This document shows, piece after piece, positions 1 through 6,829 of a stretch of 7,879 nucleotides of DNA (the first letter of the stretch is position 1; every line of letters begins with the position of its first letter). The translations under genes and the position numbers were made by a program. Location: positions 1 through 7,879 of the forward strand of contig JAEHDO010000331.1 of the NCBI GenBank assembly GCA_016880375.1, in the 5' to 3' direction. The DNA is from Betaproteobacteria bacterium (GTDB lineage: Bacteria; Pseudomonadota; Gammaproteobacteria; Burkholderiales; Rhodocyclaceae). The notes beneath the pieces were generated by a model, which saw only the letters and a program-made list of their open reading frames with translations, ran no database searches and was not told the origin of the DNA.

Positions 1-1857
1 GACATCTTCGACGGCACGCTGTTCCGCCCGGTGCTGGAGCGCATCGAGGGCCTCCACCGCGAGGTGCTGCGCGGGCGCGTCTTCGTGGCGCTGCACATGC
101 ACGCCGGCGACGGCAATGTGCACACCAACATCCCGGTCAACTCCGACCGCTACGAGATGCTGCAGGAGGCCAATGCCGCGGTGGACCGCATCATGGCGCT
201 GGCGAGGAACCTCGGCGGCGTCATCTCCGGCGAGCACGGCATCGGCATCACCAAGCTCGACTACCTCGATCCGGCAGAAATCGCCCCCTTCGTCGACTAC
301 AAGAACCGCATCGACCCGGAGGGCCGCTTCAACAAGGGGAAACTGCTGCCCGGCGCCAACCTGGGCAACGCCTACACGCCCAGCTTCAGCCTGCTCGGCG
401 TCGAGTCGCTGATCCTCGAACAGTCGGAAATCGGCAACATCGCGGCCAGCGTCAAGGACTGCCTGCGCTGCGGCAAGTGCAAGCCGGTCTGCTCGACCCA
501 CGTGCCGCGCGCCAACCTGCTTTACTCGCCGCGCAACAAGATCCTCGGCACCGGCCTGCTGGTCGAGGCCTTCCTCTACGAGGAGCAGACGCGGCGCGGC
601 GTCTCGCTCGCCCACTTCGACGAGTTCAACGACATCGCCGACCACTGCACCGTCTGCCACCGCTGCCTGAAGCCCTGCCCGGTGGACATCGACTACGGCG
701 ACGTCTCGGTGGCGATGCGCAACTTCCTGCGCGAGCAGGGCCGCAAGAAGTTCGTGCCGGCCAAGGCGGCGGCGATGGCCTTCCTCACCCTCAAGGACCC
801 GGCGACGATCAAGCTGATGCGCAAGGGCATGATCGAGTGGGGCTACAAGGCGCAGCGCCTCGGCTACCGGCTGGCGAAATGGTCGGGCCTCGCCGGGCGC
901 AGCACGCGCCGGCCCGAAGCCACGCTGGGCAGCCCCTCGCTGAAAACCCAGGTCATCCACTTCATCAACCGGCCGATGCCGGGCAAGCTGCCCAAGCGCA
1001 CCTCGCGCGCGCTGCTCGACATCGAGGACGCCGCCATCGTGCCGGTAATCCGCGATCCGCAGAAAGTGAACGAGGACTCGGACGCCGTCTTCTACTTCCC
1101 CGGCTGCGGCTCGGAGCGGCTGTTCTCGCAGGTCGGCCTGGCGACGCAGGCCATGCTCTTCGAGCTCGGCGCGCAGACCGTGCTGCCGCCGGGCTACCTC
1201 TGCTGCGGCTACCCGCAGACGGCCGCCGGCGAGGCCGACCAGGGGCAGAAGATCACCACCGACAACCGCGTGCTCTTCCACCGCGTCGCCAACACCCTCA
1301 ACTACCTCGACATCCGGACGGTGATCGTCTCCTGCGGCACCTGCATGGACCAGTTGCAGAAGTACGAATTCGGCAAGATCTTCCCCGGCTGCCGCCTGCT
1401 CGACATCCACGAATATTTATATGAGAAGGGCATCCGGCTGGAAGGCGCAAAGGGCGTCCGTTACCTTTATCACGCTCCCTGCCACGATCCCATGAAGGCG
1501 CACAACGGCACCAAGGTGGCGGCGCAGCTGCTCGGCAGCCGTGTCGACCTCAACGACCGCTGCTGCGGCGAGGCCGGCACCCTGGCGGTGGCGCGGCCCG
1601 ACGTGTCCACCCAGGTGCGCTTCCGCAAGCAGGAAGAGATTGAACGCGGCATCGCGCGCTTCCCCGGCGACGATCCGGTGAAGCTCCTCACCTCCTGCCC
1701 GTCCTGCCTGCAGGGCCTGCACCGCTACGCCGACGAAATGAACACGGACGCCGACTACATCGTCGTCGAGCTGGCGAAGCACCTGCTCGGGCCGGACTGG
1801 CTGGAGAACTACGTCGCCCGCGCCAACGCCGGCGGCATCGAGCGGGTACTCCTCTAG
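1..1857 (+). CDS. FAD-linked oxidase / iron-sulfur (GlcD-GlcF-like) fusion oxidoreductase, C-terminal part
   Basis: The reading frame is open from base 1, so the N-terminal FAD-binding half lies outside the window; 618 residues are visible. Residues 32-41 (H-M-H-A-G-D-G-N-V-H) and GEHGIG at 77-82 are the signature of the C-terminal domain of FAD-linked oxidases (GlcD, D-lactate dehydrogenases). Two ferredoxin-type [4Fe-4S] motifs follow: C154/C157/C160/C164 and C216/C219/C222/C226. Then come two CCG (cysteine-rich, heterodisulfide-reductase-like) domains: C369, C401-C402, C445/C448, and C494, C521-C522, C566/C569. In this family a 2-hydroxyacid such as D-lactate or glycolate is oxidised at FAD and electrons leave through the clusters, probably to quinone. 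Fusing the flavin and Fe-S subunits, separate in GlcDEF, is known for large betaproteobacterial proteins of this type (DUF3683-type; from memory). The substrate cannot be read from the sequence. All expected cysteines are present, so it looks intact. Confidence 0.9.
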   Translation, partial: DIFDGTLFRPVLERIEGLHREVLRGRVFVALHMHAGDGNVHTNIPVNSDRYEMLQEANAAVDRIMALARNLGGVISGEHGIGITKLDYLDPAEIAPFVDYKNRIDPEGRFNKGKLLPGANLGNAYTPSFSLLGVESLILEQSEIGNIAASVKDCLRCGKCKPVCSTHVPRANLLYSPRNKILGTGLLVEAFLYEEQTRRGVSLAHFDEFNDIADHCTVCHRCLKPCPVDIDYGDVSVAMRNFLREQGRKKFVPAKAAAMAFLTLKDPATIKLMRKGMIEWGYKAQRLGYRLAKWSGLAGRSTRRPEATLGSPSLKTQVIHFINRPMPGKLPKRTSRALLDIEDAAIVPVIRDPQKVNEDSDAVFYFPGCGSERLFSQVGLATQAMLFELGAQTVLPPGYLCCGYPQTAAGEADQGQKITTDNRVLFHRVANTLNYLDIRTVIVSCGTCMDQLQKYEFGKIFPGCRLLDIHEYLYEKGIRLEGAKGVRYLYHAPCHDPMKAHNGTKVAAQLLGSRVDLNDRCCGEAGTLAVARPDVSTQVRFRKQEEIERGIARFPGDDPVKLLTSCPSCLQGLHRYADEMNTDADYIVVELAKHLLGPDWLENYVARANAGGIERVLL

Positions 1858-1878
1858 CAACCGCAAGCGTTCCGCCGG
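1829..1878. terminator. Possible bidirectional hairpin between convergent genes
   Basis: CCGGCGG at 1829-1835 pairs with CCGCCGG at 1872-1878. An inner GCGG (1842-1845) pairs with CCGC (1861-1864). The structure straddles the stop of the oxidoreductase and ends one base before the PilZ stop. No T-tract flanks it on either strand, so it does not meet the usual intrinsic-terminator pattern. It could still slow convergent polymerases. GC-rich sequence forms such pairings readily by chance, hence low confidence. Confidence 0.25.
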
Positions 1879-2214
1879 TCATTTCAAGCCATCCAGCAAT
1901 TCGGCGAACTGCTCCCGCTGGACCTTGTTCAAGCCGCCCGAAATCAGCTGAATGCCGAAGCTGCTCGCCATCACATGCGCCACGCGGCAGGGCATTTTCA
2001 GGGAAGCCGAACCCATGCTGTTGCGGAAATTGAGGGTGAACACGCCCAGTTCGCCAACTTTCGGCCCCGGCATGCCGGGGCCGAGGCTGCTCTCCATCAT
2101 CGCGCCGTCGAAGGACAGGTTCGACGTGTAGCCGCCGAAGGAAGCCCCGGCATAAAGGTCGAGGGCGCAGAGCAGCCGGGCTCTTTTGCGGGAGTAGTGT
2201 CTGCGGTCGACCAT
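1879..2214 (-). CDS. Single-domain PilZ protein (putative c-di-GMP receptor)
   Basis: This 111-residue cytoplasmic protein is almost entirely one PilZ domain. The N-terminus has R4-R5 and the RxxxR motif R5-HYS-R9. The second motif is N32-L-S-F-D-G37, matching [D/N]xSxxG. In the PilZ family these two motifs bind dimeric cyclic di-GMP, and single-domain members act as adaptors controlling motility, pili or exopolysaccharide. The start at 2214 was chosen because the methionine sits just before the conserved RR; a weak AGGCG lies a few bases upstream. A much longer open frame continues upstream but lies antisense to other genes and has no family resemblance. The gene is convergent with the oxidoreductase (21 bp apart) and divergent from the LysE-family gene. 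The target is unknown; the nearby paralogs at 3540-6754 may belong to the same signalling network. Confidence 0.88.
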   Translation of the reverse strand: MVDRRHYSRKRARLLCALDLYAGASFGGYTSNLSFDGAMMESSLGPGMPGPKVGELGVFTLNFRNSMGSASLKMPCRVAHVMASSFGIQLISGGLNKVQREQFAELLDGLK

Positions 2215-2331
2215 GTTTTCGCCTGATGGCTGCGCTGGGGGCCAAGAGTATCTCAGGCGCCGTGGAATCTTGCGAGGCGTTTCGAACGGACCGGTCGCCA
2301 CCCTCCCCTGCCCACCGCTTACAATGGCGGC
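2215..2331. promoter_or_regulatory. Divergent intergenic region between PilZ and LysE-family genes
   Basis: This 117-bp gap must hold the promoters of both divergent genes. For the exporter, TACAAT at 2320-2325 is a good -10 match. For PilZ on the minus strand I see only a weak GATACT-like -10. GACCGGTC (2289-2296) is a perfect 8-bp palindrome and TTCGAA (2281-2286) a 6-bp one. Either could be half of an operator, but palindromes this short are common in GC-rich DNA. Confidence 0.4.
2320..2325 (+). promoter_or_regulatory. Candidate -10 element (TACAAT) directly before the LysE-family start codon
   Basis: TACAAT matches five of six bases of the sigma-70 -10 consensus and ends six bases before the ATG at 2332. 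A start site at the usual distance would fall on or next to the ATG, giving a leaderless or nearly leaderless mRNA. This fits the absence of a usable Shine-Dalgarno sequence. No convincing -35 is visible 16-18 bases upstream. Confidence 0.4.
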
Positions 2332-2976
2332 ATGCCCGACATCTCCCTTGCCCAGATCGCCGGCTTCCTGCTCGCTGCCGCGCTGATCACGCTTGCCCCC
2401 GGCCCCGACAATCTTTCGGTCCTGAGCCTCGGCTTGTCGCGCGGGCGCCGCGCCGGCATCGGCTTCGGCCTCGGCTGCGCGCTGGGCTGCTTCATCCACA
2501 CCCTGCTCGCCACGCTCGGCGTGACCGCCCTCATCGCCGCCTCGGAAACCGCTTTCACCGCCCTCAAGCTGGCCGGCGCCGCCTACCTTTGCTGGCTCGG
2601 CTGGAAGGCGCTGCGGAGTCCGGGCGCGACGCTTTCCGCGGACGCGGAGGTCATGCGCCCCGACGACGCCATGCGCCCCTACCTGATGCGCGGCTTCGTC
2701 GCCAATGCCATCAACCCCAAGGTGGCGCTGTTCTTCCTTGCCTTCCTGCCGCAGTTCATCGAGCCGGCACGCGGCAACGCCGCCGTGCAGACGGCGCTGC
2801 TCGGCACCCTCTTCGCCGCGCAGACGGTGCTGATCTTCGGCGCGCTCGGCTGGTACGCCGGCACGGTCGGCGGCTGGCTGCGCGGCCGTCCCGCCGTCGG
2901 CCGCTGGCTCGACCGCGCCACCGGTGTGCTGTTCATCGGCCTCGGCATCCGCCTGGCGCTGGCCGAGCGGGGCTGA
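2332..2976 (+). CDS. LysE/RhtB-family amino-acid exporter
   Basis: This 214-residue inner-membrane protein has the usual length for the RhtB/LysE superfamily, whose members export amino acids such as threonine, homoserine, lysine or leucine. The family signature L-A-P-G-P-D-N lies at residues 21-27 in the first membrane segment, followed by the small-residue-rich G-x-x-x-G stretch to about residue 53. A second conserved block at 121-143 contains N-A-I-N-P-K and the F-F-L-A-F-L-P-Q-F segment. About six hydrophobic stretches can be seen, the last at about 197-210. The start at 2332 gives the canonical short N-terminus before the first membrane segment; there is no good ribosome site, consistent with leaderless expression. 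The substrate cannot be predicted. It stands alone, divergent from PilZ and separated by a structured gap from the downstream operon. Confidence 0.92.
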   Translation: MPDISLAQIAGFLLAAALITLAPGPDNLSVLSLGLSRGRRAGIGFGLGCALGCFIHTLLATLGVTALIAASETAFTALKLAGAAYLCWLGWKALRSPGATLSADAEVMRPDDAMRPYLMRGFVANAINPKVALFFLAFLPQFIEPARGNAAVQTALLGTLFAAQTVLIFGALGWYAGTVGGWLRGRPAVGRWLDRATGVLFIGLGIRLALAERG

Positions 2977-2988
2977 CAAGGCGGGCGC

Positions 2989-3055
2989 GATGGTGCATTC
3001 TTGCGCCGTTGCCCGGAGCGATTGCGGAAATGCCGATCGCGTGCGGCGCACCATC
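2989..3055 (+). repeat. Long imperfect inverted repeat / hairpin in the LysE–HIT gap
   Basis: Nested complementary segments pair in order: GATGG (2989-2993) with CCATC (3051-3055); TGCGCCG (3002-3008) with CGGCGCA (3044-3050); GCGAT (3018-3022) with ATCGC (3036-3040); CGG (3025-3027) with CCG (3033-3035). The loop is AAATG and the internal bulges lie mainly on the 5' arm. It starts 12 bases after the exporter stop and ends before the candidate HIT promoter. It is not followed directly by a T-run. It could be a terminator-like 3' stabiliser, a REP-type element or a cis-acting leader structure. The pairings are seen; the function is not. Confidence 0.5.
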
Positions 3056-3067
3056 CGGGGAGCGGAG

Positions 3068-3073
3068 TAGAAT
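3068..3073 (+). promoter_or_regulatory. Candidate -10 (TAGAAT) for the HIT operon
   Basis: TAGAAT matches five of six -10 bases and sits in a locally AT-rich patch (about 3071-3088), unusual against the GC-rich background. Transcription would start near 3080, just upstream of the HIT start codon. No clear -35 is present at the standard spacing, so the promoter may be weak, activator-dependent or spurious. Confidence 0.35.
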
Positions 3074-3108
3074 GAAATTATTCTTTTCGCATGACAGGGA
3101 TGCCGGCC

Positions 3109-3543
3109 ATGCCAGCCGATGATGCATGCCAGCTGTGCCGTGAAGCGGGCGGGGAGACGCTCTGGCAGGACGAGCGCTGCCGCCTGGTGCTCGTCGCCGA
3201 CGCCGACTACCCCGGCTTCTGCCGGGTCGTCTGGAAGCGCCACGTGGCCGAAATGACCGACCTGGATGCCGCCGAGCGCCGCCACCTGATGTCCGTGGTG
3301 TTCGCCGCCGAGTCGGCGCTGCGCGCCGCCGCCCGGCCGCACAAGGTCAATCTCGCCAGCCTCGGCAACGTCGTGCCGCACCTGCATTGGCACGTCATTC
3401 CGCGCTGGCGCGACGACCGCCATTTCCCCAATCCGATCTGGGGCGCGGCCGTCAGGGAGGGGGCGCGACGCCCTGCCGTCGAAGGCGCCATCCTGCATGC
3501 CGCCTTCCTGCGCTCTCTGGCCGAGGAACAAGGAGGAAAATGA
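3109..3543 (+). CDS. HIT-family (histidine triad) nucleotide-binding/hydrolase protein
   Basis: Taking the start at 3109 gives a 144-residue single-domain protein. The histidine triad is H91-L-H93-W-H95 within V-P-H-L-H-W-H-V-I-P-R, preceded by N81 and G86-N87, matching the family's active-site block. HIT proteins hydrolyse or transfer nucleotidyl groups (dinucleoside polyphosphates, nucleoside phosphoramidates, adenylylated compounds); the middle histidine, here H93, is the nucleophile. C7-x-x-C10 and H45 could, with a triad histidine, form the zinc site known in some HIT subgroups. Possible ATG starts are 3091, 3100 and 3109. I chose 3109 because AGGGA (3095-3099) lies nine bases upstream and homologous N-termini begin just before the CxxC; 3091 has no ribosome site. 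Its stop overlaps the next start (ATGA), so it is the first gene of a three-gene operon. Its substrate is unknown. Confidence 0.92.
   Translation: MPADDACQLCREAGGETLWQDERCRLVLVADADYPGFCRVVWKRHVAEMTDLDAAERRHLMSVVFAAESALRAAARPHKVNLASLGNVVPHLHWHVIPRWRDDRHFPNPIWGAAVREGARRPAVEGAILHAAFLRSLAEEQGGK
3531..3536 (+). promoter_or_regulatory. Strong ribosome binding site (AGGAGG) for the first paralog
   Basis: A perfect AGGAGG lies three bases before the ATG at 3540, inside the last codons of the HIT gene. It fixes the start of the 539-residue paralog, although the frame stays open further upstream. It is the best Shine-Dalgarno in the window. Confidence 0.8.
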
Positions 3544-5159
3544 GCGCCATCACGTTCGACCTGCCGTCCTTGAGCACCGGCCAGCCCCCGGCCTTTGTCA
3601 ATGCGCGCGGCTGCCATGACTGGCTGGCAGTGCAGCCGCTGGCCAATCCCGGCCATGCACAGGCCCTGATGCTGCGCCAGATCAACCTGCTCAACCGCTA
3701 CGACATTGCACCGGGCGAGCGCCTGAAGCTCCTCGAGCTGCTGCGCGACCCGATTGCCTTCGCCCAGACGGAATCGGCACGCAAGTTCGCCGGCCGGCCG
3801 CTGCCGCTGGCGCCGGCCGAACAAGCCGGCATGGACGCCAACCGCACGCTTTGGCAGGCGCTTCAGACCGGCTATCTGCATTGCCTGCAGGCCTGCGTGG
3901 AAGGCAACGCCGAACTGCGGCCGCATGCCGCGCTCATCGCACAACGCGCCATGAGCGCCCTGCGTGCCGAACTGCTCGACATTTATCGCGCGCCCATCGA
4001 TCCGCCGGCCCTGCTCTGGCAGGTGCTGCACCGCGTGTTCTCGGCAGCCGAAAGCCTCGGCGCGCTGGCCCACCCGGTAAACGATTCCCTGCAAACCGGG
4101 CATCCCGCATCGAGCGTTGCCGCCGCCTATGCGCAGACGCTGATGCTGCACCGCGCCAGTCCCTACGAGTTGTCCGGGCGCCAGCTCATGCAGGTCGAAC
4201 GCTGGCTGCATCGCTGGGGCGGCAAGGTGGCCGTGCTGAAGGCGCCCCCGGCCGAGCCGCGCGTGCCGCCGCTGGTCATCGACCTGTCGGCGGCGGCGCC
4301 CGAGGCGCCGGCCGCGGCGGCTGGCAGCGAGCTGCGCTGGCTCGATCTGTCCGACCTGTCGCGCAGCGTCAAGCGGCGCATCACCCATCTGCAACGCGGC
4401 GAGTCGCCGGCCTCGCTCGGGCTCGGCGAGGATTGCGTTCAGCCCGGCTGCGAAAACCTGCTCAGGCAGCTCTACCAGCAATGGTTCAAGGGCGGTGCGG
4501 CGCGCCTGCATCCGCGCCGCGCCGGCAGCGGCAGCGGCATCTGCCGACTGGTCACGGGACTGGACGCCATCCACTACTACCTGTCCGGAAAAATCTTCCG
4601 CCAGCCGGGTCAGGGCGATGCCATGTCCAAGACGCAGGCCGACGAAATCGCCACCTTCGGCCGCGTTGCCACCCGCCACGAAGAGGACTACAGCCAGATG
4701 CAGGGCTTCCTGATCGAAGAATGGCAGGTGCTGGACGAGTCCGCCACGGGCTTTCGCCTGATGCGCCCGCTCGAACGGACCGGCGGGCGCATCGGCAGCG
4801 GCCAGATGGTGGCCATCATGCCGGAGGGCAGCCGCAGCTTCCTGCTCGCCGTGGCGCGCTGGTCGCGGCTGGTCGGCGGCGCCGGCCTGCAGGCCGGCAT
4901 CCAGATCATGCCGGGCAATCCGCAGACGGTCGCCCTGCGCGGCACCGGCCTCGCCGCCATCAATGAAAAATACCGCCCGGGCTTCAAGCTGCCGGCCGTG
5001 CCGGCCCTGAAGTACCCCGAGTCGGTCATCGTGCCGGCCGGCTGGTTCCGCCCCGGCCGCGTCATCGATCTCTACGAGCAGGCCTCGCGGCAGATCCGGC
5101 TCACGCATCAGCTCGATCGCGGCAGCGATTTCGAACGCTGCACATTCGACAACCTATGA
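3540..5159 (+). CDS. Uncharacterised 539-aa protein with PilZ-like c-di-GMP motifs (paralog A)
   Basis: A soluble protein with no signal peptide or membrane segment. The N-terminal half (about 1-230) is alpha-helical in character, with blocks P-L-A-N-P (about residue 34) and R-P-L-P-L-A-P-A-E (about 84-94). An Ala/Pro-rich linker (about 233-265) leads to a second conserved region starting W-L-D-L-S. Near the C-terminus R375-VAT-R379 is followed 19 residues later by D399-E-S-A-T-G404. This RxxxR…DxSxxG pair is the cyclic-di-GMP-binding signature of PilZ domains, at a plausible spacing. The tail holds L-P-A-V-P-A-L-K and G-W-F-R-P-G-R. I recall similar betaproteobacterial proteins annotated only as hypothetical or c-di-GMP-binding; I cannot confirm this here. 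The start is fixed by AGGAGG. It overlaps HIT and paralog B by four bases each. A c-di-GMP effector is inferred, not shown. Confidence 0.8.
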   Translation: MSAITFDLPSLSTGQPPAFVNARGCHDWLAVQPLANPGHAQALMLRQINLLNRYDIAPGERLKLLELLRDPIAFAQTESARKFAGRPLPLAPAEQAGMDANRTLWQALQTGYLHCLQACVEGNAELRPHAALIAQRAMSALRAELLDIYRAPIDPPALLWQVLHRVFSAAESLGALAHPVNDSLQTGHPASSVAAAYAQTLMLHRASPYELSGRQLMQVERWLHRWGGKVAVLKAPPAEPRVPPLVIDLSAAAPEAPAAAAGSELRWLDLSDLSRSVKRRITHLQRGESPASLGLGEDCVQPGCENLLRQLYQQWFKGGAARLHPRRAGSGSGICRLVTGLDAIHYYLSGKIFRQPGQGDAMSKTQADEIATFGRVATRHEEDYSQMQGFLIEEWQVLDESATGFRLMRPLERTGGRIGSGQMVAIMPEGSRSFLLAVARWSRLVGGAGLQAGIQIMPGNPQTVALRGTGLAAINEKYRPGFKLPAVPALKYPESVIVPAGWFRPGRVIDLYEQASRQIRLTHQLDRGSDFERCTFDNL

Positions 5160-6754
5160 ACACCGCCGCCCGCCCGTCGCTGCCCATCGACACTGCCGAC
5201 GCGCGCGCGTGCGCGGCACTGATCGCCGGCCTGCCGCTGACCAATGCACACGAGGCGCACCGGCTCCTGACCACCCTGCTCGCCGGCCTGAGCCACCGGC
5301 CGCCCGCCGCCGCCGCCTATCTCGACGTCCTGGAAACGGCGCGCGCGTCGCTGGCCTTCCTGCAGGACGAAATCGCCCAGCGCTATGCCGCCAGGCCGCT
5401 GCCGCCGACCCCGGCGGAGGGGGAAGCCTTTCGCCAGGTGCTGTCGCTCTGGCAGGCCATGGCGCGCGCCTATGCCCAGGTGGCGCAACTGGGCTCGAAC
5501 GACCGGCTGGTGCAGGACAGGCTGGCCCTCATCTGCCAGCGCTGCGTGCATTACGCCGGCAAGGTCATCCTCGAGTTCTTCCGCGCCCGCCGCGAGCCCT
5601 CGCCGGGCGCCTGGATCGACCTGCACGGCTACTACGCCACGGCGGAAGAGTGGGACATCGACAAGATCGCCGTGGCCGAACCCCTCAACGAGGGCAGCAA
5701 GACGCAATGCGCCGCCGATGCCTACGCGGCCGTCCTGCTCGTCGACCTGGCCAGCCCCTACAGCCGCAGCGCCCATGAATTTGCCTGGATATCGCGCTGG
5801 GCGCAGCGCTTTGCGCCGCTGGCCGCCATCCTGCCCCTCGCCGAACCGCTCGAGGCGCGCGCCTTCGGCATCGACCTCATGCACGACGCCAGCACGCGCC
5901 CGCTGGAAATGCTGCCGCGCAAGGAGTCGGTGCGCTGGTTCGATACGCGCAAGCTTTCCGCCTCCCTCCAGGAACTGCTGGCCCGGCTCAAGGCGCACGA
6001 GAGCCCCGCCGCGCTCGGACTGGGCAACGACTGTCCCGCCTCCGTCGCCGGCCGCCTGCTCCTGCAGCTCTACAAGCCCTGGTGCCTCAGCGCCACGCCG
6101 CGCCGCTTTCCGCGCCGCGGCGCCAGCGGCCTCGCCCAGGTCTGCCTGGGTTTCGAGGCGATCCACTTCCACATCGAGAGCCGCGAATTCAACCAGCCCG
6201 AGCACGTGCGCATGTATTCGCGCGGCGAGATGGAGCGCATCTGGACCTTCCGCGACCAGGTCGATCCGACCCAGCTGAGCGTGCGCGCATCGCAAGTCCA
6301 GCTCGGCTACCCGCTGGAGCACTGGTCGGTCGCGGACCAGTCCGTCTCCGGCTTCCGCCTGCAGCGCGGCGAGGCCGGCGCCCGCATCGCCCACGCCCAG
6401 CTGTTCTGCCTGAGGCCGCCCGACGGCGAGCAGTTCCTGCTGGCGCAGGTGAGCTGGCTCATGATGCTGAAGGACGACCTGTTCATCGGCATCCATGTCC
6501 TGCCGGGCATTCCGCAGGGCATCGCCGTGCGGCCGACCGGCGCCAACGTTTCCCACTCGGAGCGCTACGTGCGCGCCTTCCTGCTGCCCGCCGTGCCGGC
6601 GCTGAAGGAGGCCGCTTCCCTGGTGCTGCCGCGCGGCTGGTACCAGCCGGAGCGCGTCGTCGAGGCCTTCACCGACCGCCAGGCGCGGCTGCGCCTGGGC
6701 GAACTGCTGGGCCAGGGGCCGGACTTCGACCGCGCCACCTATACCCGCCTGTAG
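5156..6754 (+). CDS. Uncharacterised 532-aa paralog B with a degenerate PilZ-like region
   Basis: This is clearly a tandem paralog of the preceding protein. Shared blocks include P-L-T-N near the N-terminus, R-P-L-P-P-T-P-A-E at about 77-87, E-S-P-A-A-L-G-L-G-N-D-C in the centre, D394-Q-S-V-S-G399-F-R-L, and L-P-A-V-P-A-L-K plus G-W-Y-Q-P-E-R in the tail. It keeps DxSxxG. The positions matching the RxxxR arginines of paralog A are leucine and aspartate (about residues 374 and 370 without gaps), so ligand binding is probably lost or altered. The Ala/Pro linker of paralog A is replaced by an unrelated sequence. The start codon overlaps the upstream stop (ATGA) and no Shine-Dalgarno precedes it, so translation probably depends on re-initiation after paralog A, which suggests balanced amounts and possibly a heteromer. 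No signal peptide or membrane segment is seen. Confidence 0.8.
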   Translation: MNTAARPSLPIDTADARACAALIAGLPLTNAHEAHRLLTTLLAGLSHRPPAAAAYLDVLETARASLAFLQDEIAQRYAARPLPPTPAEGEAFRQVLSLWQAMARAYAQVAQLGSNDRLVQDRLALICQRCVHYAGKVILEFFRARREPSPGAWIDLHGYYATAEEWDIDKIAVAEPLNEGSKTQCAADAYAAVLLVDLASPYSRSAHEFAWISRWAQRFAPLAAILPLAEPLEARAFGIDLMHDASTRPLEMLPRKESVRWFDTRKLSASLQELLARLKAHESPAALGLGNDCPASVAGRLLLQLYKPWCLSATPRRFPRRGASGLAQVCLGFEAIHFHIESREFNQPEHVRMYSRGEMERIWTFRDQVDPTQLSVRASQVQLGYPLEHWSVADQSVSGFRLQRGEAGARIAHAQLFCLRPPDGEQFLLAQVSWLMMLKDDLFIGIHVLPGIPQGIAVRPTGANVSHSERYVRAFLLPAVPALKEAASLVLPRGWYQPERVVEAFTDRQARLRLGELLGQGPDFDRATYTRL

Positions 6755-6773
6755 CCGCGGCGACAACGCGGTT
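6753..6773 (+). terminator. Weak hairpin after paralog B
   Basis: CCGCG (6755-6759) pairs with CGCGG (6767-6771) around a seven-base loop. The stem extends by a G·T and an A–T pair into the TAG stop. Only TTATT follows, not a real T-tract. It may be a weak terminator ending the HIT–paralog operon before the DUF971 promoter region. Confidence 0.3.
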
Positions 6774-6793
6774 ATTGCCTGCCGCATCTGCGG

Positions 6794-6799
6794 TATCAT
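6794..6799 (+). promoter_or_regulatory. Candidate -10 (TATCAT) for the DUF971–ubiE unit
   Basis: TATCAT matches five of six bases of the -10 consensus in the 75-bp gap before the DUF971 gene and would give a leader of about 25 bases. A small hairpin, CCGC-ATCT-GCGG (6782-6793), abuts it. The best -35 candidate, TTATTG at 6772-6777, is poor. Confidence 0.35.
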
Positions 6800-6818
6800 T
6801 GCCGACTCAATTCACGCC

Positions 6819-6824
6819 TGGAGA
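6819..6824 (+). promoter_or_regulatory. Ribosome binding site (TGGAGA) for DUF971
   Basis: TGGAGA lies five bases upstream of the ATG at 6830, a good Shine-Dalgarno match that supports this start. Confidence 0.6.
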
Positions 6825-6829
6825 CTGAC

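Noticed and set aside
1411..1480. AT-rich patch with TAT-TTA-TAT codons inside the oxidoreductase, possibly an internal promoter or a transferred segment
   Set aside because: The frame and family motifs continue intact on both sides, the patch is short, and no gene begins just downstream on the plus strand.
2281..2296. Short palindromes TTCGAA and GACCGGTC as a defined operator
   Set aside because: Six to eight bp palindromes are expected by chance in GC-rich DNA, and no repeated half-site pattern or local regulator gene supports a specific operator.
3387..3539. Upstream in-frame extension of paralog A
   Set aside because: It lies wholly inside the HIT coding sequence in another frame, and the perfect AGGAGG before 3540 marks the true start.
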